From: JBBROS01 sp965213855
GTDB lineage: Bacteria > Pseudomonadota > Alphaproteobacteria > Acetobacterales > Acetobacteraceae
Assembly (NCBI GenBank): GCA_965213855.1
Contig: CBDCAA010000008.1
Location: 372,001 to 436,000 of the forward strand
Reading direction: 5' to 3'
DNA length: 64,000 nucleotides
How positions within the stretch are numbered: the first letter of the stretch is position 1; the number at the start of each line of letters is the position of its first letter. A model generated the notes under the pieces. The model was not told where the DNA came from, searched no databases, and saw only the letters and a program-made list of their open reading frames with translations. Made by a program: the position numbers and the translations under genes. Below, piece after piece: positions 27,798 through 35,757 of this stretch.

Positions 27798-28153
27798 CCC
27801 GCGTGCTGTTGCACGACATCGCGCACGCCCGGGCGGGCGACAAGGGCAACCGGCTGAACGTGAGCGTCATCGCCTACCATCCCGACCTGTGGCCGTTCGT
27901 GCTCGATCAGGTCACGTCGGCGCGGGTGCACGACCTGTTCCGGCACCGGGGCGCGACGGCGGTGGCGCGGTATGCGCTGCCGAACTTGCGGGCGCTGAAC
28001 TTCGTCATCGACGCGGTGCTGGAGGGTGGGGTGAATGCCAGCCTCAACCTCGACATCCATGGCAAGACGCACTCGTTCCGGGTGCTGAGCCTCGAGATCG
28101 ACGTGCCTGACCCGCTCGTCGCGCGCTTGCCGGCCTATCGGAGGGAGCCATGA
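27794..28153 (+). CDS. AtuA-like ferredoxin-fold domain protein
   Basis: 119-residue protein starting LLHDIAHARAGDKGNRLNVSVIAY, with later SARVHDLFRHRG and RYALPNLRALNFVI, matching the domain that is fused to the C terminus of AtuA in many organisms. Here it is a separate gene, overlapped by four bases at both ends (ATGA), so its amount is likely tied to AtuA and to the substrate-binding protein. Probably a subunit of the same complex; function unknown. Confidence 0.87.
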   Translation: MTRVLLHDIAHARAGDKGNRLNVSVIAYHPDLWPFVLDQVTSARVHDLFRHRGATAVARYALPNLRALNFVIDAVLEGGVNASLNLDIHGKTHSFRVLSLEIDVPDPLVARLPAYRREP

Positions 28154-29142
28154 GGACGATCGCCGCCCTGCTGCTGCTGGTATGGGCCGGGCCGGCTCGC
28201 GCGGAGATGGCCGAGATCAACGTCGCCGAGCAGTACGGGGTGGCGATGCTGCCGCTGATGGTGATGCAGCACGACCACTTGGCGGAGAAACATGCGGCGG
28301 CGGCCGGGCTGCCGCCGTTGACGGTCAATTACGCGAACGTGGCCGGGCCGAGCGTGATGAATGATGGGCTGGTGTCGGGAGCATTGCAGTTCGCCGCACA
28401 GGGCGCGCCGTCGATGATCACGCTGTGGGACCGGACGCGGCGAAACGCCGGGGTGAAGGGCGTGGCCGCGATCACGACCTACCCGCTGTATCTGATCACG
28501 CGCGACCCCGCAGTGCACACGATCAAGGATTTCACGGCGGCGGACAAGATCGCAGTCCCGTCGGTCAAGATCTCGACGCAGGCGATCATGCTGCAGATCG
28601 CGGCGGCGCAGGCGTTCGGGGACGCCGAGTATCAGCGGCTCGACCCGCTGACGATCTCGCTGGCGCACCCGGATGCGGCGGCGGCGTTCATCACCAACAG
28701 CGCCGGGGTGAACGCGCATTTCAGCTCCTCGCCGTTTTACGAGCAGGAGATCAAGGCGCCGGGTGCGCATCTGGTGACGACCAACTACGGCATCCTCGGC
28801 GGCCCGGCGACCGCGCTGATCCTTTCGGCGAGCGCCAAGTTCCGCGAGGCGAACCCGAAGGTCTATCGCGCCTTCTACGACGGGCTGGCCGAGGCGATCG
28901 AGACGATCAACCGCGACAAGCCGGCGGCGGCACGGCTGTATCTCGAGATGTCGGGCGACAAGCACAGCAGCGAGGCCGACGTCACGATGATGATCGCCGA
29001 CAAGGACTATGCCTACACGCTGGTGCCGGCGAAGGTGTTGGCGACGGCGTTGTTCATGGCGAAGGTCGGGTCGATCAAGCAGGCGCCTGGCGGGATCGAG
29101 GACCTGTTCTTTCCGGAAGCGGCGCGGCTCGGGGGTGACTAG
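28150..29142 (+). CDS. ABC-type substrate-binding protein (NitT/TauT-like)
   Basis: Periplasmic solute receptor of 330 residues with a clear Sec signal peptide (IAALLLLVWAGPARAE, cleavage after about residue 19). The mature sequence has the NMT1/SsuA-like features EQYGVAMLPLMVMQHDHLAEKHA, SGALQFAAQGAPSMITLW and DKIAVPSVKISTQAIMLQIA. No permease or ATPase gene is next to it, so it is an orphan receptor; it is tightly coupled to the AtuA-like genes (ATGA) and followed by an MFS carrier, which suggests it senses or delivers the same substrate. Confidence 0.9.
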   Translation: MRTIAALLLLVWAGPARAEMAEINVAEQYGVAMLPLMVMQHDHLAEKHAAAAGLPPLTVNYANVAGPSVMNDGLVSGALQFAAQGAPSMITLWDRTRRNAGVKGVAAITTYPLYLITRDPAVHTIKDFTAADKIAVPSVKISTQAIMLQIAAAQAFGDAEYQRLDPLTISLAHPDAAAAFITNSAGVNAHFSSSPFYEQEIKAPGAHLVTTNYGILGGPATALILSASAKFREANPKVYRAFYDGLAEAIETINRDKPAAARLYLEMSGDKHSSEADVTMMIADKDYAYTLVPAKVLATALFMAKVGSIKQAPGGIEDLFFPEAARLGGD

Positions 29143-29293
29143 TATGGCGATCCCGCGAGAGACACCTGGCGGGTCGGATCGTTCGACGGAGACGATGGAC
29201 TGGCCCGGGACGGGGTTCCGCGGCGGCCTCGTTCCAGGGTAGGCTGGCCGCCGAAGCAGGCGTGGACCTGCGCGGACCGGGGAGCGAGAGCGC

Positions 29294-30706
29294 ATGCCAG
29301 ACGCCATCATGAGCACAGGCAGGGGCCAGCAATCAGCTGCCGCGATCCTCGCGCGACTGGACCGATTGCCGGCGTCGCGGACGATCTGGACGTTGGTGAC
29401 GCTGCTTTCCCTGGGCGGCATGTTCGAGTTCTACGACCTGTTCATGACCGGCTACGTCATCCCGGGCCTCGTCAAGGCGGGGCTGCTGACCGGGATCGCG
29501 GTCGGCATCTTCAGTGGCCCGGCCGTGTTCGTGGCCTCCACCTTCACCGGGCTGTTCATCGGCACGTTCGTGTTCGGGTTCGTGGCCGACCGGTTCGGCC
29601 GGCGGTCCATCTTCACCTATTCGCTGCTGTTCTACTGTGCCGCGACGCTCGTGATGGCGTTCCAGAACAGCGGCTTCGCGGTCTGCCTGTGGCGGCTGAT
29701 TGCGGCGATCGGCATCGGGGTCGAGCTGGTGACCATCGACACCTACATCGCCGAACTGGTGCCGAAGCACGTGCGCGGCCGGGCCTTCGCCTACAACCAG
29801 GTGATCCAGTTCGCCGTCGTGCCGGTGGTCGCGTTCCTGGCCTATGTGCTGGTGCCGACGGCGCCGTTCGGGTTCGACGGCTGGCGCTGGGTGGTGGGCA
29901 TCGGGTCGGTCGGCGCGCTGTTCGTGTGGTTCCTGCGGCTTGGCGTGCCGGAGAGCCCGCGCTGGTTGATCCAGCAAGGCCGGCTTGCGGAGGCGGACAC
30001 GATCACGGCCGCGATCGAGGCGCGGGTGCTTGCCGACCGAGGCGGCCGCGCGCTCCCGCCCCCGGCGACCCATGCCGTCGAGAAGGGCGAGACGGGCGGG
30101 CGCTTCGCCGAAATCTGGGTGGCGCCGTACCGCACGCGAACCATCATGCTGATGGTGTTCCAGTTCTTCCAGACATTCGGCTTCTACGGCTTTGCCGCTT
30201 GGGTTCCGACGCTGATCGAAAAGCAGACCGGCATCAACCTCAGCCAGACTCTGCAGTACTCGTTCATCATCGCGATCGCCAACCCGTTCGGCCCGTTGCT
30301 GGCGATGAGCTTTGCCGACCGGTTCGAGCGCAAGTGGCAGCTGGTGGGCGCTGCGATCGGGGTGGGCGTGTTCGGGCTGCTGTTCTCGATGCAGACCACG
30401 ATCCCGCTGCTGATCGTCTTCGGCGTGCTGATCACGCTGTGTAACAACATCCTGTCCAACACCTTCCATGGCTACCAGACGGAGCTGTTCCCGACCCGTG
30501 TGCGGGCCCGGGCGGTGGGGTTCACGTACTCGTTCAGCCGGATCAGCACGGTGTTCGCCGCGTTCATCATCGGATGGATCCTGCAGCGGGAGGGGACGGC
30601 CGGCGTGTTCGGGCTGATCGGGCTTGCGATGCTGATGGTCGTGCTGTCCATCGGCATCTTCGGCCCGCGGACAAACGACCTGGAGCTGGAGCAGATCTCT
30701 CACTGA
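29294..30706 (+). CDS. Major facilitator superfamily transporter
   Basis: 470-residue inner-membrane carrier with twelve predicted spans. The motif between spans 2 and 3, GFVADRFGRRSIF, and its weaker copy SFADRFERKWQL in the second half are those of sugar/aromatic-acid H+ symporters. NTFHGYQTELFPTRVRARAVGFTYSFSR near the end is typical of the same group. Placement after the AtuA and receptor genes suggests uptake of the compound degraded by that set. The gap of about 150 bases before it could hold a promoter. ATG 29294 follows GGGGAGCGAGAG. Confidence 0.92.
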   Translation: MPDAIMSTGRGQQSAAAILARLDRLPASRTIWTLVTLLSLGGMFEFYDLFMTGYVIPGLVKAGLLTGIAVGIFSGPAVFVASTFTGLFIGTFVFGFVADRFGRRSIFTYSLLFYCAATLVMAFQNSGFAVCLWRLIAAIGIGVELVTIDTYIAELVPKHVRGRAFAYNQVIQFAVVPVVAFLAYVLVPTAPFGFDGWRWVVGIGSVGALFVWFLRLGVPESPRWLIQQGRLAEADTITAAIEARVLADRGGRALPPPATHAVEKGETGGRFAEIWVAPYRTRTIMLMVFQFFQTFGFYGFAAWVPTLIEKQTGINLSQTLQYSFIIAIANPFGPLLAMSFADRFERKWQLVGAAIGVGVFGLLFSMQTTIPLLIVFGVLITLCNNILSNTFHGYQTELFPTRVRARAVGFTYSFSRISTVFAAFIIGWILQREGTAGVFGLIGLAMLMVVLSIGIFGPRTNDLELEQISH

Positions 30707-30878
30707 GCGAGCGCCGCCGATTGCCGGAGGGCGCTGAGTGGCCGGCGCGGCCGCAAGGCCGGCTTCGGTCCTGCGCGAACGGTCCGGGGCCGAGGGACAA
30801 CCCGCCGGCTCGTTGTCCTGGCCGGCCGCGGGATACGATCGACACCACCTTCTGTCAGAACCGCGACGGATTTGTGCA

Positions 30879-32147
30879 ATGACGGCCGCTCTGCCCGGCT
30901 CATCCTGGATCACCTGGGGCATCGCTGGCGCCGCCACGGCCGGGGTCATCGTCCGGCCGTTCTCATGGCCGGAGTTCGTCTGGGCCGTGGGCGGCGCTGC
31001 GCTGCTGGTGGCGCTCGGCCTGCTGAGCCCGGCCGACGCGATGTCGGGCGCGGCCAAGGGCACCGACGTCTACCTGTTCCTGACCGGCATGATGCTGCTG
31101 TCCGAACTGGCGCGGCAAGAAGGTCTGTTCGAGTGGCTGGCCGCGCGCGCCGCTGCGCTGGCGAAGGGGTCCGCCGCGCGCCTGTTCACGCTCGTCTTCG
31201 GCGTGGGTACGGCGGTCACCGTGTTCCTGTCGAACGACGCGACCGCGGTCGTGCTCACCCCGGCGGTCGCCGCCATCGCACGCGCCGCAAAGGCGGACAA
31301 GCCGCTGCCCTACTTGTTCGCCTGCGCCTTCATCGCCAACGCGGCCAGCTTCGTGCTGCCCATCTCCAACCCGGCGAACCTGGTGATCTACGGCAGCCAT
31401 ATGCCGCCGTTGCTGCAATGGCTACCGCGTTATGCGCTGCCGTCGCTCCTCTCCATCCTCGCCACCTACGCCGTGCTGCGTTGGAGCCAGCGTGCCGACC
31501 TGCGGCAGGCGATATCGGCCGCTATCGACAGTCCCGGGCTGTCGGCGGCCGGCAGGATGGCGGCGCTCGGCATCGCCGCGACCGCAACCGTGCTGCTGAT
31601 CTCGTCGGGCTTGGATCTCCAGCTCGGGCTGCCCACGGTCCTCGCGGCCCTCGGCACGGCGGTGCTAGTACTGCCGCGCTCAAAGCGCGGCGCGGTCGAC
31701 CTTGCGAGAAACATTTCGTGGGGCGTGCTGCCGCTCGTGGCCGGGCTGTTCGTGCTCGTGGAGGCGCTCGAGGCGACTGGTGTGACGCGCGAGCTGTCGC
31801 GCCTGTCGCAGCAATCGATCCAACACTCGGCAACGCTGGCGGCCTGGGCGTGGGGCAGCATGCTCGCGATCGGCTGCAACCTGGTCAATAACCTCCCGGC
31901 CGGCCTGGTCGCCGGCCGCGTGGGCGAGATGGCGCACGTCCCCGAGCAGGTGCGCAGCGCGGTGCTGATCGGGGTCGACCTGGGGCCGAACCTGTCGGTG
32001 ACGGGTTCATTGGCCACCATCCTCTGGCTGACCGCATTGCGGCGCGAAGGCCTGAGCGTGAGCGCATGGGCCTTCCTCAAGCTCGGCATGCTGGTCATGC
32101 CGCCAGCCCTCATCCTCGCGATCGCCGGCGCCGTCGCGTTCGGCTGA
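30879..32147 (+). CDS. ArsB/NhaD-type (ion transporter superfamily) membrane permease
   Basis: 422-residue protein with about eleven hydrophobic spans. Re-entrant-loop motifs VFLSNDATAVVLTPAVAA, PISNPANLVIYG, LGCNLVNNLPAGL-like (ICNLVNNLPA region) and DLGPNLSVTGSLATILWL are those of the ArsB/anion permease family. It could export arsenite or carry an organic anion; no arsR, arsC or arsH neighbours are present, so arsenic resistance is not supported by context. Start ATG 30879 lacks a strong ribosome binding site; the open frame extends to 30738 but that part is not conserved. Confidence 0.87.
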   Translation: MTAALPGSSWITWGIAGAATAGVIVRPFSWPEFVWAVGGAALLVALGLLSPADAMSGAAKGTDVYLFLTGMMLLSELARQEGLFEWLAARAAALAKGSAARLFTLVFGVGTAVTVFLSNDATAVVLTPAVAAIARAAKADKPLPYLFACAFIANAASFVLPISNPANLVIYGSHMPPLLQWLPRYALPSLLSILATYAVLRWSQRADLRQAISAAIDSPGLSAAGRMAALGIAATATVLLISSGLDLQLGLPTVLAALGTAVLVLPRSKRGAVDLARNISWGVLPLVAGLFVLVEALEATGVTRELSRLSQQSIQHSATLAAWAWGSMLAIGCNLVNNLPAGLVAGRVGEMAHVPEQVRSAVLIGVDLGPNLSVTGSLATILWLTALRREGLSVSAWAFLKLGMLVMPPALILAIAGAVAFG

Positions 32148-32167
32148 CCCTTGTTGGAGACCACGGA

Positions 32168-32623
32168 ATGCAGAACATCAGCTCGGTCTGGCTCTATCCG
32201 CTCATCCTGCTCGCGGGCGCGCTGCAAGGCTAGGGACCGCCGATGAACGGCGCGCTCCGCAGATCGCTGGAGAACCCCTGGCTCGCGAGCATGATCTCGT
32301 TCCTGCCGATCGTGGCGTTCCTGCTGGTCCTATTCGTCTGTCTGCCGAACCCGCTGCCCGCCACGAAGAGCATCGCCGGCATGCCATGGTGGGCGCCTCT
32401 TGGCGGCCTGCTCGGCGCCTTCGCGGTCGTCATGGGCCTGCTGTTCGTCGATAAGATCGGTGCCGGTCCGTTCGCCGGGCTGACCATCACGGCGAACATC
32501 CTGATGTCGCTGGCGATCGACCATTTCGGCCTGTTCGGGATCGAGCAGCACAGCCTGACCACCTGGCGGGTCGTGGGCGGCGTGCTGATGACGGGTGCAA
32601 TCGTCCTCATCGCGTTCTTCTGA
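32168..32623 (+). pseudogene. YdcZ-type DMT family transporter with an in-frame amber codon
   Basis: ATG 32168, preceded by TTGGAG, opens SSVWLYPLILLAGALQG, the first membrane span of a DUF606/YdcZ exporter. A TAG at 32231-32233 interrupts the frame; nine bases later the same frame resumes at ATG 32243 as NGALRRSLENPWLASMISFLPI and continues to the normal end with three more membrane spans. The whole would be about 151 residues, the usual YdcZ length. Nothing else is damaged. Either the first span is now lost (inactive carrier), the codon is read through, or it is an error. Function of intact relatives: small drug/metabolite-type exporters. Confidence 0.8.
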
Positions 32624-32677
32624 CGGCCGGCACCGAGGAAGTTCGTGCCGGACCCGGCCAGCCTGCCTCGGCCACGC

Positions 32678-32890
32678 TCACAGGTCGGCGACGCGGGTCC
32701 AGACGCCGACTGCGGCGGACACCGCGGCTGCTACGAGCACGACCGGCCAGCGCAACGCCATCAGCTCCGACGCGACCAGCAGGCAGAGGGTAAAGCAGCC
32801 GAACCCGATCACGTAGCCGCCGACCAACGAGGCGACGTTTCGTTGCCGCGGGGGCGCTTCGTGGCGCGTGTCGCGGACTGTGACCGGCAT
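32678..32890 (-). CDS. Small two-span membrane protein
   Basis: 70-residue product: hydrophilic N terminus (TVRDTRHEAPPRQRN), then two hydrophobic stretches, GGYVIGFGCFTLCLLVA and WPVVLVAAAVSAAVGVW. It starts at ATG 32890, one base after the stop of the upstream desaturase gene, so the two are an operon. No family recognised. Codon positions show the G/C bias expected of coding sequence. Confidence 0.6.
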   Translation of the reverse strand: MPVTVRDTRHEAPPRQRNVASLVGGYVIGFGCFTLCLLVASELMALRWPVVLVAAAVSAAVGVWTRVADL

Positions 32891-32891
32891 G

Positions 32892-33632
32892 CTACTCTGC
32901 CGGATCAGCCGCGGCAGCGCTCGCGAGGCCGGGCCGCCGGTGGCGCGTGTCGTAGCCGTTGAACACATGGCCGAGCAGGCCGCGGTCGAGGTCGCTGGTG
33001 CCGAACAGCCAGTCCGCGACCGGGTAGGTCAGGTTCATGTTGCGCGTCATCATGATGGCCGTGTCATGGTGGGCGATGTGGTGCCGGCGGATGGTGTTGA
33101 CGAAGGGCATGTGCCGGATGAGCCGGTCGTCACGGACGTGACAGCACCAGTGGAAGAATTCGTAGTTCAGGTACATGCCGGCCGAGGCCGCCACGAGCAG
33201 CCATGCGGCGTTCGTCGACCAGAGCGCCGCCAGCACCGCGCCCGCCGCAGACGCCATGACCAGGAAGGCGAGCAGCGCATAGGGCGGGAAGAACACGATC
33301 CGGTAGTCCTTCGTCGTGTCGTGGCACGGCTCGTGCTGCGTGAAGAACACGTGGTGGGCAAGGGTGTGGCGCCTGTAGATGCCCATCAGGCCCGGGCGGG
33401 GCTTATGCATGACCTCGCGGTGCAGAAACCACTCGAACACGTTGGCGAACAGCATGGTCGCCGGCACGACGAGCCAGTCGGCAAGCCCCGGCGCATGGAT
33501 GTGGCGCGCAGCATACCAGATCGTCGCACCGCCGATGAGGTAGATGAGAGCGACGTGCGCGAGGCCGTCATAAGCCGGCGCGATCTGGGCGCGGTAGGCG
33601 GCGCGGAACTCGGCCTGACGGGGCGGGATCAT
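32892..33632 (-). CDS. Sterol desaturase / fatty acid hydroxylase family protein
   Basis: Di-iron membrane hydroxylase of 246 residues. The eight-His signature is present: WFLHREVMH, RRHTLAHH, FFHWCCH and RRHHIAHH, spread between about four membrane spans. Such enzymes hydroxylate or desaturate lipid acyl chains, sterols or carotenoids using O2; the substrate here is unknown. It is followed directly by the small membrane protein gene, possibly an accessory subunit. Confidence 0.9.
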   Translation of the reverse strand: MIPPRQAEFRAAYRAQIAPAYDGLAHVALIYLIGGATIWYAARHIHAPGLADWLVVPATMLFANVFEWFLHREVMHKPRPGLMGIYRRHTLAHHVFFTQHEPCHDTTKDYRIVFFPPYALLAFLVMASAAGAVLAALWSTNAAWLLVAASAGMYLNYEFFHWCCHVRDDRLIRHMPFVNTIRRHHIAHHDTAIMMTRNMNLTYPVADWLFGTSDLDRGLLGHVFNGYDTRHRRPGLASAAAADPAE

Positions 33633-33702
33633 CGAAACTCCCCTGACGTTTTCGCGACACTACCACGCCGCCCCGGGCGCGGCGAGACGTTCGCCGCCCG
33701 TA

Positions 33703-34512
33703 TCAGGCCGCGTGCGGCAGCAGCGCCGGGTCATGGGTGCAGATCACGCTGACCTCGTCCCCGTGCTCGCGCACGACGCGCCGGACATCGTGCAGCGACC
33801 GGCGGCGCTTGCTCTGGCTGGTCTCCATCATCCATTGATACAGGCGTGCGCCCGTCGGCATGCGCGGGTTTAGCACGTCGAGTTCCGCGTGGTTGAACAC
33901 GGCGTCAGCCGCATGGAGCAGCCAGCGGTCGCCGTCGCGGATCGCGACGCCGCAATGGCCCAGCGAATGGCCCGGCAGCCAAACCAGGCTCACGCCCGGG
34001 AGGACCTCGGCGGCGGGAATGCCGAACCAGTCGCCGTCGAAATCCGCCGTGCGGCGCCAGCGCCCGATGTCGCCCCATTGGCCCGGACAGTAGCGGCGGC
34101 GCGCCTTGGGCCCAGCGGGGTGGCGCGCCGCATAGGCCTCCGCGGCCGAGAGGTGCACCGTCGCGCGCGGGAAGTCGAGCAGGCCGCCGGCATGGTCGAA
34201 GTCGAGATGCGTCATGACGATGTGCCGGACGTCGGCCGGGTCATGGCCGAGCGCGCGGACCTGGTTCGCGGCTGCCTCGTCAGCGTGCAGGCGCACACGG
34301 TTGAGCGCGAGGAACGCCGGGTCGAGCCGGGCGCGGTCGCCATCGGGGTCGGTCGAGACGGTGCCAGTGTCGATCAGCGCGAGCCCGTCCTCCGTCTCGA
34401 GCAGGAGGCAGTGGCAGGCCATCGTTGCGGGCGCGAGGCCGCGCGTCTGCCCGTCCATCAGCGCGCCGCCATAGGGCTGCATGGCGCCGCAATTGAGGTG
34501 GTGGATGGTCAT
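33703..34512 (-). CDS. MBL-fold metallo-hydrolase (lactonase-like)
   Basis: 269-residue metallo-beta-lactamase-fold protein. Metal ligands appear in MTHLDFDHAGG (an HxDxDH version of the usual HxHxDH), WLPGHSLGHCGV and LLHAADAVFN, with the final His in VICTHDP. The general layout (HHLNCGAMQPYGG, LIDTG) resembles quorum-quenching-lactonase relatives. The Asp in place of the second His occurs in some hydrolases and may alter metal preference. ATG 34512 is the natural start; upstream sequence in frame is Arg-rich and not conserved. Confidence 0.91.
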   Translation of the reverse strand: MTIHHLNCGAMQPYGGALMDGQTRGLAPATMACHCLLLETEDGLALIDTGTVSTDPDGDRARLDPAFLALNRVRLHADEAAANQVRALGHDPADVRHIVMTHLDFDHAGGLLDFPRATVHLSAAEAYAARHPAGPKARRRYCPGQWGDIGRWRRTADFDGDWFGIPAAEVLPGVSLVWLPGHSLGHCGVAIRDGDRWLLHAADAVFNHAELDVLNPRMPTGARLYQWMMETSQSKRRRSLHDVRRVVREHGDEVSVICTHDPALLPHAA

Positions 34513-34586
34513 GGGGCGCCTCCGTGCCGCGAACTCGGTCGTGGCAGAACGGGCGGCGCGGGAACGGGTTCGCCTCGGTGCCGCGC

Positions 34587-35690
34587 TCAGCCGTGCGCCG
34601 TCAGCTCCGCCATACGCTGGAACAGCGGCACGGCACGCGCGAGCGCGGCGACGCTGACGACCTCGTGCGGGGAGTGGGCGTCGGCGATGTCGCCGGGGCC
34701 GAGCACCACGCACGGGGCCAACGCCTGCAGCTCGGAGGCGTCGGTGCCGTAGGGCGCGGTGCGGGCGGCGTTGCCGGTCAGTTCGGCCGCGGTGCGGATC
34801 AGCGGGTGGTCCGGCGGCAGCTCGGGTGCCGCGCCCTCCCGGCGTTCCGTCAGCCTCAGGTGGGCAGCTTCGGCCGCGTCGCGGACGGCCGCGACGATCG
34901 GGGCCGGGTCGATGTTGGCGCTGTAGCGGAACTTCACCCGCACGGTGGCGCGCGGGACGGTCACGTTGACCGCGGCGCCATGGTTGTCGATCACGAGGTT
35001 GAAGTCGCTGAACGTCGGGTCGTAGGCCGGATCCTGCATCGCGGGATCGGTGCGGAGCCGCTCGTGGATCGCCCGCAGCGCAGTCAGGAACGGGATCAGG
35101 TCCCAGTTCGCGTTGCGGCCGCGGCCGGTGCTGCTATGCGCCTGGCTGCCCGTGGCGGTCGCGGTGAACTCGATATGCGCGCGGTGGCCGCGGACCGGGA
35201 TCAACCGGGTCGGCTCGGCGACAAGGATCCCCCGGGGCGCGAACCGCCGGGCAAGGGCGCTGTCAAGGATCATGCGGGCGCCTTGCTTGGTGGTCTCTTC
35301 GTCGGTGCTGAGCAGCAGGGCAACCGGGATGCGGGCCGGCAGGCTACGGGCGGCCACGATCAGCGCGGCGAGCGGCCCCTTCATGTCGGCCGCACCCAGG
35401 CCATACAGCGCGTCGCCCTCGATCCGCCCGGACCAAGGGTCCGTCAGCCACCCCGTGTCGGGTACGGTGTCCATGTGCCCGCTGAACGCCAGGCCGCCTT
35501 GCCCGCGGGTGGCGACCAGGACGACCTTATCGAGGCCGTTGTCGTCGGTGAACGCCAGCCGCTCGACGTCGAAGCCCGACAGCTCACGCTCGATCCGTTC
35601 CGAAAGGCGCAGGTTCGGCACGCTGCTCCGGCTGTCGATCCGGACCAGGTCCTGGGCGAGGGTCGCGACGACGCGGGTCGGGTTGTCCAT
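34587..35690 (-). CDS. M20 family acetylornithine deacetylase / succinyl-diaminopimelate desuccinylase-like
   Basis: Zinc-dependent amidohydrolase, about 367 residues. The metal and catalytic positions are seen in FSGHMDTVPDTGW, YGLGAADMKGPLAA and LSTDEETTKQGA, and the dimerisation domain follows (HIEFTATATGSQAHSS). Closest in character to ArgE/DapE-like enzymes, which deacylate N-acyl amino acids; the exact substrate is uncertain. ATG 35690 is used; a GTG two codons earlier (35696) is also possible. It is divergent from the PLP enzyme gene with only 67 bases between them, so they may share control. Confidence 0.9.
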   Translation of the reverse strand: MDNPTRVVATLAQDLVRIDSRSSVPNLRLSERIERELSGFDVERLAFTDDNGLDKVVLVATRGQGGLAFSGHMDTVPDTGWLTDPWSGRIEGDALYGLGAADMKGPLAALIVAARSLPARIPVALLLSTDEETTKQGARMILDSALARRFAPRGILVAEPTRLIPVRGHRAHIEFTATATGSQAHSSTGRGRNANWDLIPFLTALRAIHERLRTDPAMQDPAYDPTFSDFNLVIDNHGAAVNVTVPRATVRVKFRYSANIDPAPIVAAVRDAAEAAHLRLTERREGAAPELPPDHPLIRTAAELTGNAARTAPYGTDASELQALAPCVVLGPGDIADAHSPHEVVSVAALARAVPLFQRMAELTAHG

Positions 35691-35757
35691 CGGCACTCAT
35701 CCCACCATGCGTCCAACCTCTTGCACCCGGAAACCGGGCGCGCAAGGCTGGCGCTGC

